Part shown: piece by piece, positions 23,791-30,496 of the stretch
Numbering within the stretch: the first letter of the stretch is position 1
Layout of the letters: each line of letters starts with the position of its first letter
DNA from: Prevotella sp.
Lineage (GTDB): Bacteria > Bacteroidota > Bacteroidia > Bacteroidales > Bacteroidaceae
Length of the DNA: 48,023 nucleotides
NCBI GenBank assembly: GCA_017470055.1
Contig: JAFUFD010000087.1
Location: 117,467-165,489 of the forward strand
Reading direction: 5' to 3'
Notes under the pieces: model-generated
Told to the model about the DNA's origin: nothing
Seen by the model: the letters and a program-made list of their open reading frames with translations, nothing else
Database searches by the model: none
Position numbers and translations under genes: made by a program

Positions 23791-24588
23791 TTATTGCTGC
23801 ACGATAGCCTTAACTTGTTCGTAGATATATTTCCCCAGCACTTTCGCTCCCTTGGCAGTGGTATGCACACCGTCTTTGGAGAAGCCCGCTGGTATGATGT
23901 CAGGACCATAGAACACATCGAAGGCTTCTGTCAATGGGATATAAGCCTGTCGCATCTCCATGGCGCACCCAGCGATATAGTTGCCTACCACAACTTGGTC
24001 GTCCACACTATTCTTGTTGTTCTGGGGAGGGGTGACGAGAATAATCCTCGCCTCAGGGAATGCCGTCCTCAATAATTCCATGTCATAGCACACACACTGG
24101 GTCAGTTGCGTGAGTTCTGAGGGTTTGTAATGGGCGATGCTCTTCACAGGCGGGAGATAGATGTCACTGGACCTCAGGCGCAGACAGTCAGGACGCTTGT
24201 CGGAAAACCACAGGTCGTTGGTGCCTGCCATGATGATAATGAGATCGGGGGCAACTTGCTTTCCTGCCTCCACCGCCTCTTTCAGACGGTTGACCTGATT
24301 GTAGATGACGTTATTGTCGCTGATGACTCCCACATTCTCCTTCGTGTCATAGACGGTCTGAGGAGTATGTGTCCATGTCGCCCCACTACGGGCATAACTA
24401 CGACACGACTTGGGTTTCGCCAAATCCTTAAACCATTTGTTCCACCCTTGGGGCTTGTCGCAGGCGTCACCACCAAGGAACGTGTTGGAGTCGCCCAACA
24501 AGACGATATGGTAGGGCAACTGTGCAGAAGCAGTCAGACACAGGGAGAAAGCCAACCACAATAGTATTCCTATTCTTTTCATTATCAA
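23791..24588 (-). CDS. Secreted SGNH/GDSL-family hydrolase
   Basis: The protein has 265 residues with a signal peptide (about 1-22, LCLTASAQ). The SGNH blocks are visible: LLGDSN with Ser34, the GTND block at 122-125, and DGVH with Asp239 and His242. This predicts a periplasmic or surface esterase or an acetyltransferase-like enzyme on sugar O-acetyl groups. As first gene of the MBOAT-DHHW-DHHW operon it probably edits or transfers the acetyl groups that those proteins handle. Its promoter at 24610-24640 fits the full Bacteroidota consensus. Starts at 24588 (MIMKR) and 24582 (MKR) are both possible. Confidence 0.88.
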   Translation of the reverse strand: MIMKRIGILLWLAFSLCLTASAQLPYHIVLLGDSNTFLGGDACDKPQGWNKWFKDLAKPKSCRSYARSGATWTHTPQTVYDTKENVGVISDNNVIYNQVNRLKEAVEAGKQVAPDLIIIMAGTNDLWFSDKRPDCLRLRSSDIYLPPVKSIAHYKPSELTQLTQCVCYDMELLRTAFPEARIILVTPPQNNKNSVDDQVVVGNYIAGCAMEMRQAYIPLTEAFDVFYGPDIIPAGFSKDGVHTTAKGAKVLGKYIYEQVKAIVQQ

Positions 24589-24609
24589 TACAATACTTTA
24601 TCTGGGGTG

Positions 24610-24640
24610 CAAAGGTACAAATAAGTAAGAGAAGAACAAA
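24610..24640 (-). promoter_or_regulatory. Promoter of the O-acetylation operon
   Basis: On the minus strand, TTTG (24640-24637), a 19-bp spacer and TACCTTTG (24617-24610) make a full -33/-7 promoter. The first ATG follows 21 bases later at 24588. Confidence 0.85.
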
Positions 24641-24655
24641 ATAATAACAGGATTT

Positions 24656-25477
24656 TTATCGCTCATTATCCAACTCCCGCTCCAACTGGTCAGTGCGATG
24701 CTGGAACTCGCGATAGGCGTTCGACAGGTCGCTCTTGGTGATATCAATTGTCGTATTCACGGGTCGCCAAGGGTCTCTGAGCGTATGCTGGAAGAGCCAC
24801 TCGTAAGTCTTGCTGGTATAGAAATAGCGTGCCAAGGCACCATGCGAGGCACCAGACAACCAGTCGTAACGCAGTCTGCTGGTGATTCCTAAGGTCTTCA
24901 TACCCGTCACCACCTTCTGTGACTCATGGACGGACACCGCACGGTCGGCAGTGCCATGGACGATCCACAGGGGCAGTTCACCCAGTCCACGATAGTCTTT
25001 CAGCGTACTACCCCCACAGAGGGCGATCGCTGCGGCAATCTTCTCAGGATAGGTGCCTGCGAAGTCGAGGGTGCCATATCCGCCCAGACTCATGCCCAGC
25101 ACATAGACTCTTGACTCGTCGAAGACGTAGTTTCTCTTCATCCACTCCAAGATTTCATTCAACTTATGGGGATTCCACCATCCACCAGGATTCTGGGGAG
25201 CCACGATTAAGGCAGGTATCATGAGTCCTATCTTCACAGCGTCGATGCTGCCATAGCGCAACACCCTGTTAAGGTCGTGCCCGCAGAGACTTGCCCCATG
25301 CAGGAAGATGATCAGGGGTGTTGTCTCTTGGGTATAATAATACTCTTCCGGGGTATATACCCAGAAGTTATAATTGCCCTTGATGACATTCTTCTTTGCC
25401 GACAGCAGGTCGTACTGGGCATGAAGATGGACGAGGGAAGAGGTCAGAAGGAAGAGTATGATGAAAAATTTTCTCAT
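24656..25477 (-). CDS. Secreted alpha/beta-hydrolase esterase, copy A
   Basis: The protein has 273 residues with a signal peptide (about 1-20). It has an alpha/beta-hydrolase fold of the LpqC/PHB-depolymerase-like esterase group: oxyanion region FLHGASL, nucleophile Ser130 in GMSLGGYG, Asp178 in GTAD and His212 in ASHG. It probably removes acyl groups from sugars or small esters in the periplasm; the substrate is not determined. The start overlaps the stop of the PQQ-propeller gene by four bases (ATGA), so it is the third gene of the rlpA operon. It is strikingly similar to the gene at 27615-28415, mainly differing near the termini. Confidence 0.85.
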   Translation of the reverse strand: MRKFFIILFLLTSSLVHLHAQYDLLSAKKNVIKGNYNFWVYTPEEYYYTQETTPLIIFLHGASLCGHDLNRVLRYGSIDAVKIGLMIPALIVAPQNPGGWWNPHKLNEILEWMKRNYVFDESRVYVLGMSLGGYGTLDFAGTYPEKIAAAIALCGGSTLKDYRGLGELPLWIVHGTADRAVSVHESQKVVTGMKTLGITSRLRYDWLSGASHGALARYFYTSKTYEWLFQHTLRDPWRPVNTTIDITKSDLSNAYREFQHRTDQLERELDNER

Positions 25478-27036
25478 TGGATGACGAATTTATAGATTTT
25501 AGTACCACGACAGCCTACCACCGCCGTATTGCCGATGGCGATAGGTGACGACTCGAAGTTAAAGCCGATGGTCTTCTTGCATACTATCTCACCCGTCTTA
25601 CCACGGATGATGCGGATGATACCAGAGGCATCGCCAGCGAAGACAAACAACTCGTTTTTCTCATTATAGAAGGGGATGGGCGATGACCAAGCGAACTGTC
25701 CGTAGGGGACGGTATACAGGATCTTTCCATCTTTCGTGCTGAAGGCGGTCAACTCTCCTGCGGACTTTGCGGCACCGTTGCGACAGATATTGGCGAAGAT
25801 GATGTCCTTACAGTCGCCATCACCCAGCAGCGGGCTGGCATACATGCCACCGTCGAGGGTCTTTCCTGGCAGGTTGATACGACGACAAGGGATATTCTGC
25901 TCCCATATCCGTTGCCCGTTCAGTCCGTTCAGTTTGATGAAATGGCAGATGCCCGCATCACCTTGCTTGTCGACCTCACAGGCGGTATATAGGTAAGGTA
26001 CGCCGCCTTCCTCCCTGCACACCATCGTACCATCGGAGTCATCGTGGTTGTCGTAATACCACACAGGCTTCAACGTGTTGAGGTTGATACAGATGACATT
26101 CCCCTTGTTATCCGAGAAATAGCCGTAGTTGCGATAGACGCACAGACTCGACTCGATGCCAGGTGCCATACCATTCACACGGTAGCGCATCACACTGATA
26201 CGGCGCAAGGCACCTTGGCTGCGCTCATATTTGTATACACTGCCGTTTTCACCACACCAAAACAGATAGCCACCTGCCACAATGGCATTAGAGTCGAAGG
26301 CGTTCCATCCTCGCCATGCCTTAGGGTCAGGACCAAAGAAAAAGGTGCGCTGGTGCTTCAGAAGGTCGAAAGCCTGATGCCCGAAAGGTCCTGGCTGACG
26401 GGGCACACCTTGTCCGACATACAGGTTATAGTATTCCGGGTCGAGCGACATGGTGCCTTTCACCACATTGCCTAAGTCCAAAGGCTCACGTGATGCCTTG
26501 CCCGTCTGGTAGTTGATGAAATACGCCTTGCCGCAGAGGGAGCCTACCATAATCTCCTCGTTGCCGAAATCAGGAGTCAGTCCTGGTGACTGTCTCTTGA
26601 ACATCTCCATTTGCTCTTTGCTCCATTTCGCATAAAGCGGCTGTCCCGTCCAGCCAGAGCCCCCTCCCCATGTCCCGAAACGGGTGTGGGTGGTGTCGTA
26701 GGCGGTAGTAAACTCCCAAGCAATCTCCACATCATGGGGAGTGCCCTTCACACGTCCTCCGAAACTGGCGTTACGCAGCAGGTTCTTGCGAAACACGAAG
26801 ACACCATCGCTTTTCTCGTAACGGTCGTCCAAGTCCTTCAAGGGAGTAGCCACCGAGTCCTCGTCCTCCACGACATACTTCACCTGCTCGACAGAGGCGT
26901 AAGCCGTATCGGGGAGGAATAATTGCTCGATGGAGACTTCTGTCTCTGTAGAGTCAACAGCCTCCGCCTCTTGGGTTTTATGTCCTGTACATCCTGCTAT
27001 TACTAGTAGGCAAGTGGCAATAAATATCTGTTTCAT
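25474..27036 (-). CDS. PQQ-like beta-propeller lipoprotein
   Basis: The protein has 520 residues. The start is the ATG at 27036 (MKQIFIATC), because the in-frame extension upstream overlaps the RlpA-like gene. A lipoprotein signal ends VIAGC at Cys16. From about residue 90 there are repeated propeller blades with PQQ-like features such as GKAYFINYQTG, GSVYKYE, GNVICINLNTLKPVW and GKTGEIVCKKTIGF. No catalytic motif is visible, so a binding, sensing or scaffold role in the envelope is likely; a BamB-like role cannot be claimed. It overlaps both neighbours by ATGA (27036/27033 and 25477/25474), placing it between RlpA and an esterase in one translationally coupled operon. Confidence 0.8.
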   Translation of the reverse strand: MKQIFIATCLLVIAGCTGHKTQEAEAVDSTETEVSIEQLFLPDTAYASVEQVKYVVEDEDSVATPLKDLDDRYEKSDGVFVFRKNLLRNASFGGRVKGTPHDVEIAWEFTTAYDTTHTRFGTWGGGSGWTGQPLYAKWSKEQMEMFKRQSPGLTPDFGNEEIMVGSLCGKAYFINYQTGKASREPLDLGNVVKGTMSLDPEYYNLYVGQGVPRQPGPFGHQAFDLLKHQRTFFFGPDPKAWRGWNAFDSNAIVAGGYLFWCGENGSVYKYERSQGALRRISVMRYRVNGMAPGIESSLCVYRNYGYFSDNKGNVICINLNTLKPVWYYDNHDDSDGTMVCREEGGVPYLYTACEVDKQGDAGICHFIKLNGLNGQRIWEQNIPCRRINLPGKTLDGGMYASPLLGDGDCKDIIFANICRNGAAKSAGELTAFSTKDGKILYTVPYGQFAWSSPIPFYNEKNELFVFAGDASGIIRIIRGKTGEIVCKKTIGFNFESSPIAIGNTAVVGCRGTKIYKFVIQ

Positions 27037-27515
27037 GGATGTTGTTTTCGGTTCGTAATTATGGAGTCCTGCCATTGCGGGATGACAGACTCGCCTTTCG
27101 TCGCCTCCAGTTCTATCTCAGGAATCTCCACAGGCTCAGGAGCGTATGGTATCTCCGTCGGCTTCTTATAGACAGAAACCTCCACCACGGCGACACCTTG
27201 TGAGAGGATACCTAACTCACGGGCGGCACGGATTGAGAGGTCGATGATACGTCCTTTTACGTAGGGACCACGGTCGATGACCTTCACCACCACCTCTTTG
27301 CCGTTGGCTGGGTTCTTCACCAAGAGGAGCGTTCCGAATTTATGTGTCTTATGGGCACATACCAGACTATCGTTATACAACTTTTCCCCGCTTGCTGTTT
27401 TCCTGCCGTCCCACTTACGGGTATAGAAGGTTGCCTTGCCTCTCTGCTGGGCTTTCGTCGTCATACTGCCACTAGTCAATAGGAGGAGTAAAATGAAGAA
27501 TATACGATATGTCAT
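27033..27515 (-). CDS. rlpA: RlpA-like double-psi beta-barrel protein
   Basis: The protein has 160 residues from the ATG at 27515; the upstream in-frame ATG at 27563 lies above the promoter box. The signal peptide is about 1-22. The RlpA domain spans about 25-116: GKATFYTRKWDGRKTASGE, FGTLLLVKNPANGKEVVVKV, DRGPYVKGRIIDLS. The Glu of ASGE and the Asp of DRGP match the catalytic pair of RlpA lytic transglycosylases, which cut peptidoglycan strands lacking stem peptides. No SPOR domain follows; the C-terminal tail is Pro/Glu-rich. It is the first gene of the rlpA, propeller lipoprotein, esterase operon. Confidence 0.88.
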   Translation of the reverse strand: MTYRIFFILLLLLTSGSMTTKAQQRGKATFYTRKWDGRKTASGEKLYNDSLVCAHKTHKFGTLLLVKNPANGKEVVVKVIDRGPYVKGRIIDLSIRAARELGILSQGVAVVEVSVYKKPTEIPYAPEPVEIPEIELEATKGESVIPQWQDSIITNRKQHP

Positions 27516-27540
27516 AGGCTCATGAATTGGTTCCAAAAGG

Positions 27541-27548
27541 CAAAGGTA
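27541..27548 (-). promoter_or_regulatory. rlpA operon promoter, -7 box
   Basis: TACCTTTG on the minus strand lies 25 bases before the rlpA ATG. No correctly spaced TTG is present; a 30-bp imperfect palindrome occupies the upstream DNA. Confidence 0.7.
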
Positions 27549-27585
27549 AACAAAAAATTGCAAAACACCTTGGTATTTTGCAATT
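27549..27585 (-). terminator. Terminator of esterase copy B, possibly also an operator for rlpA
   Basis: Arms 27556-27569 and 27572-27585 (AATTGCAAAACACC and GGTATTTTGCAATT) pair at 13 of 14 positions around two bases. On the minus strand the hairpin is followed by TTTTGTTT. It lies 30 bases past the stop of the upstream esterase and just before the rlpA -7 box. Confidence 0.65.
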
Positions 27586-27614
27586 TAGCGCAATTGTTAG
27601 CAAATTTTCAATAT

Positions 27615-28415
27615 TCAGTGTATTGGCAATTCACTCTGACGCTTTTTGATTCTCTTATAGGCGGAGGCTTTCTCCTCTGGGGTAATCTGGACGTTGGTAT
27701 CTACGGGGCGACGAGGCTCTACGAGGGTATGCTGAAACAGCCAGTCGTAGGTGTCGGTCAGGTAGAAATAACGGGCAAGGTCGCCATGGGAGGCACCTTG
27801 TATCCACTCATAGCGCAACCGCTCATCGGCTCCTATTTTCTTCATGCTGTCAACGACTTTCTGGGACTCCTCGATCTTCACCGCCTTATCAGCAGTGCCA
27901 TGGATAATCCAAAGGGGCAACTGCCCCAGTCCCTGATAGTTACGCAGGGTGCTGCCTCCACATAGGGCGATGGCGGCGGCGATCTTGTCCGGGTAGGTGC
28001 CTGCGAAGTCGAGGGTGCCATAACCGCCCAGACTCATGCCCAGCACATAGACTCGCTGAGGATTGAAGACATAGTTTTTCCGCATCCACTCCAAGATGTC
28101 GTTCAACTTATGGACATCCCAGTGTCCCTTCGGATTTTGCGGGGCGACGATGATGGCGGGAATGTCCAGCCCCATCTTCACCGCATCCAAAGGTCCATAG
28201 CGCAACACCTTGTTAAGGCCGGTGCCACGCAGACTGGCACCATGCAGGAAGATAATCAGCGGAGTGGTCTGCTGATACTGCCGATAGTCCTTGGGGGTAT
28301 AGACCCAGAAGGGATAGCCGTCTGAGTGTACCGCCTTCCTCGAGGTCAGGTTGTCGTCCTGTGCCTGCAAACCTGTGAAGAGGGCAAGAAGGATGATGAG
28401 TAGTCTGGTACGCAT
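27615..28415 (-). CDS. Secreted alpha/beta-hydrolase esterase, copy B
   Basis: The protein has 266 residues with a signal peptide (about 1-18, LFTGLQAQ). The catalytic layout is that of copy A: Ser128 in GMSLGGYG, Asp176 in GTAD, His210 in ASHG. Long runs are identical between the two copies, for example YVLGMSLGGYGTLDFAGTYP and IAAAIALCGGSTL, so this is a fairly recent duplication. It is probably a periplasmic carbohydrate or small-molecule esterase. It has its own promoter (-7 at 28424-28431) only nine bases upstream, giving an almost leaderless message, and a terminator before rlpA. It is divergent from the AsmA-like gene. Confidence 0.85.
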   Translation of the reverse strand: MRTRLLIILLALFTGLQAQDDNLTSRKAVHSDGYPFWVYTPKDYRQYQQTTPLIIFLHGASLRGTGLNKVLRYGPLDAVKMGLDIPAIIVAPQNPKGHWDVHKLNDILEWMRKNYVFNPQRVYVLGMSLGGYGTLDFAGTYPDKIAAAIALCGGSTLRNYQGLGQLPLWIIHGTADKAVKIEESQKVVDSMKKIGADERLRYEWIQGASHGDLARYFYLTDTYDWLFQHTLVEPRRPVDTNVQITPEEKASAYKRIKKRQSELPIH

Positions 28416-28423
28416 TTACTCAG

Positions 28424-28431
28424 CAAAAGTA
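28424..28431 (-). promoter_or_regulatory. Promoter of esterase copy B, -7 box
   Basis: TACTTTTG on the minus strand ends nine bases before the ATG at 28415, so the predicted leader is only a few nucleotides. Confidence 0.65.
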
Positions 28432-28485
28432 AGGATTTATTTTGAGAAAATGGCAAAAAAGCATGGGGAATCCAGGAGAATTATG

Positions 28486-28493
28486 TATTTTTG
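28486..28493 (+). promoter_or_regulatory. Promoter of the AsmA-like gene, -7 box
   Basis: TATTTTTG fits TAnnTTTG and ends five bases before the ATG at 28498, predicting transcription from about the start codon (leaderless). No -33 TTG is visible. Confidence 0.55.
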
Positions 28494-28497
28494 CGAC

Positions 28498-30438
28498 ATG
28501 AAGAGCATCATCCTTAAAATTATTGCCATCGCAGGTGGCATCCTCGTCACCTTATTATTAATAGCAAGTGCGGGGGTGGTTCTCCTGAACACGGACTCTT
28601 TCCAGAACAAACTCCTGAGAAAGACTACGGCGATGCTGTCGGAGAAACTAAGCACAAAGGTGGAGATAGACAGTATCCATATTGGTTTCTTCGACGATGA
28701 CATCCGTCTCTTCAGACTGGAGATAGAGGACTTGCAACGACGGAAGATGCTGGAGATCAAACAGTTGTGCGTGGAAATCCAACTCTTCGACCTGCTTCGT
28801 CAAGAGGTGAACATCGACAAGATTACCCTTAGTGGCATCAAGGCGAATATCTACAAGCCCAAGCCAGACAGTGCCGCCAACTACCAGTTTGTGCTGGACG
28901 CTTTCAAGAAGGAGAAGAAGGAGTCAACGAAGGTGGTCACAGAGAAGAAGGAGAAAACGAAACTTGCCGTCGACCTCAACCATGTGCTCATCGAGGATGT
29001 GGCGGTGACCTATAACGATAACCATTTCTCCTTCGTTCAACTGCTGTATAAGAAAGGACTAATGGGAAATCAGGAGGCGGAAATCCGCGACCTGCACACC
29101 TCATGGGTGCATGTCAAAAAGAAAGACTCCACTCGTGTGGATAACCAACTGACGCTGGGTGTCGTCAGGGTCACTGGCGATCTGCAGGAGCAACAGGTGG
29201 AGATAGACGGTCTGCAATTCCAGACGGACAACCATCTGCCCCATAAGCGCACTGGCAAGCCCCACCGAGGCTGGTTTGACGCAGACCACCTGAAAGTCGT
29301 TGCTCACCTGAAGGCGACTCTTAACCATGCTGACAAAGACAGTATCGTCGGAATGCTGACGGAGTGTGAGGTGGAAGACCTTACCTCGAAATTTCATATC
29401 ACCGACCTGCATTGTGGATTCCGCCAACAGGGTGAGCATGTCCACCTCAGTAATGTCACGGTAGGTATGGAAAATACCAAACTGACCTTTGTCGGTGGCG
29501 ATATCCAAATGCCCAGTAAGAAACAGGGAAGACCCTTCCTCTTCAGCACCACTGTGATCACAGGGACGACGCTGCTCACGGATATCTCCCACCCCTTCGC
29601 CCCAGTATTGAAAGACTTTAGACTCCCCCTCTGGCTCAGCACGAAGTTCAGTGGCACGGATAGTAGTCTCGTCTTCCGTGATGTCGTCGTCAAGACCACC
29701 GACAATAATTTGACCGTCAAGGCATCAGGCGGTATCGATGGACTCAAGGACAAATACAAACTCAACGTCCATTTCAATGTCCATCAGATGGTGGCAAAGG
29801 GAAACTCCAAGGCACGTATCATCAATCAGTTTCCTGTCAAGAAATTCATGATGAAACAATTGCATGCCCTCGGAACCCTTTATTACACTGGCTCTTTCAA
29901 TGTGCTGTGGAGGAAAGAGCAGTTCCGTGGTACCCTGGGTACGGCATGTGGTAAGATGGCGTTCGCCTTCCAACTGGATGAGAACAACAAATATCTTACG
30001 GGTAATGTCCGTAGCGATGCTTTCGAACTGGGCAGGGCGATGGACTATCCCGATATCGGCGCCATCGCCTGTCGCGCAGGTCTCAAAATCGATATTTCGA
30101 AACCTCGTACGGCGAAGATGCGTCGTATCAAGGGTGGAAAACTGCCTATTGGAAATGTCGATGCCCTCGTCTATAAGGCAAAATACAAGTTCGTCACCGT
30201 GACGGACATCGCTGCCCATATCGTCAGCGACGGTGCTGTTGCCAAGGGACATATCAATATGAAGGGGAAACTCGCTGATGCCCTATGCTCCTTCTCGTTC
30301 ACCAATACCGATGAGATGAGGAAGACGAAGATAAAACCTGGTGTCCGCCTCAACCTCTTTGGAAAGAAGGACAAAGGCAAAAAGGAGGAGAAAAAGAAAG
30401 ACAAAGACAAGGACAAAAAGAACAAGAAACAGAAATAA
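28498..30438 (+). CDS. AsmA-family inner-membrane-anchored protein
   Basis: The protein has 646 residues from the ATG at 28498; longer in-frame starts overlap the divergent esterase. One N-terminal membrane segment (about 5-27) is followed by an AsmA/TamB-like N-terminal region (NTDSFQNKLLRKTTAMLSEK, LEIKQLCVEIQLFDLLRQEV, ITLSGIKANIYKPKP) and a long beta-rich periplasmic part. The C terminus is a lysine-rich tail of about 30 residues. AsmA-like proteins are thought to carry phospholipid between the membranes or aid outer-membrane assembly; no specific substrate can be inferred. It is a single-gene unit, divergent from esterase B and convergent with secDF, with a shared terminator after it. 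Confidence 0.8.
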   Translation: MKSIILKIIAIAGGILVTLLLIASAGVVLLNTDSFQNKLLRKTTAMLSEKLSTKVEIDSIHIGFFDDDIRLFRLEIEDLQRRKMLEIKQLCVEIQLFDLLRQEVNIDKITLSGIKANIYKPKPDSAANYQFVLDAFKKEKKESTKVVTEKKEKTKLAVDLNHVLIEDVAVTYNDNHFSFVQLLYKKGLMGNQEAEIRDLHTSWVHVKKKDSTRVDNQLTLGVVRVTGDLQEQQVEIDGLQFQTDNHLPHKRTGKPHRGWFDADHLKVVAHLKATLNHADKDSIVGMLTECEVEDLTSKFHITDLHCGFRQQGEHVHLSNVTVGMENTKLTFVGGDIQMPSKKQGRPFLFSTTVITGTTLLTDISHPFAPVLKDFRLPLWLSTKFSGTDSSLVFRDVVVKTTDNNLTVKASGGIDGLKDKYKLNVHFNVHQMVAKGNSKARIINQFPVKKFMMKQLHALGTLYYTGSFNVLWRKEQFRGTLGTACGKMAFAFQLDENNKYLTGNVRSDAFELGRAMDYPDIGAIACRAGLKIDISKPRTAKMRRIKGGKLPIGNVDALVYKAKYKFVTVTDIAAHIVSDGAVAKGHINMKGKLADALCSFSFTNTDEMRKTKIKPGVRLNLFGKKDKGKKEEKKKDKDKDKKNKKQK

Positions 30439-30443
30439 AGAAA

Positions 30444-30475
30444 GCAGCCTGCTTCCAGTGTTGGAGGCAGGCTGC
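30444..30475. terminator. Hairpin terminator shared by the AsmA-like gene and secDF
   Basis: A 14-bp stem with one G-U pair (30444-30457 with 30462-30475) and a GTGT loop lies between convergent genes. The T-rich side is on the minus strand (TTTCTTTATTT), so it serves secDF best. Confidence 0.8.
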
Positions 30476-30496
30476 CTTATATATAATAAGGTGTGA

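Noticed and set aside
27516-27563. Upstream ATG for the RlpA-like gene
   Set aside because: The -7 box at 27541-27548 lies between that ATG and the better start at 27515, which begins a good signal peptide.
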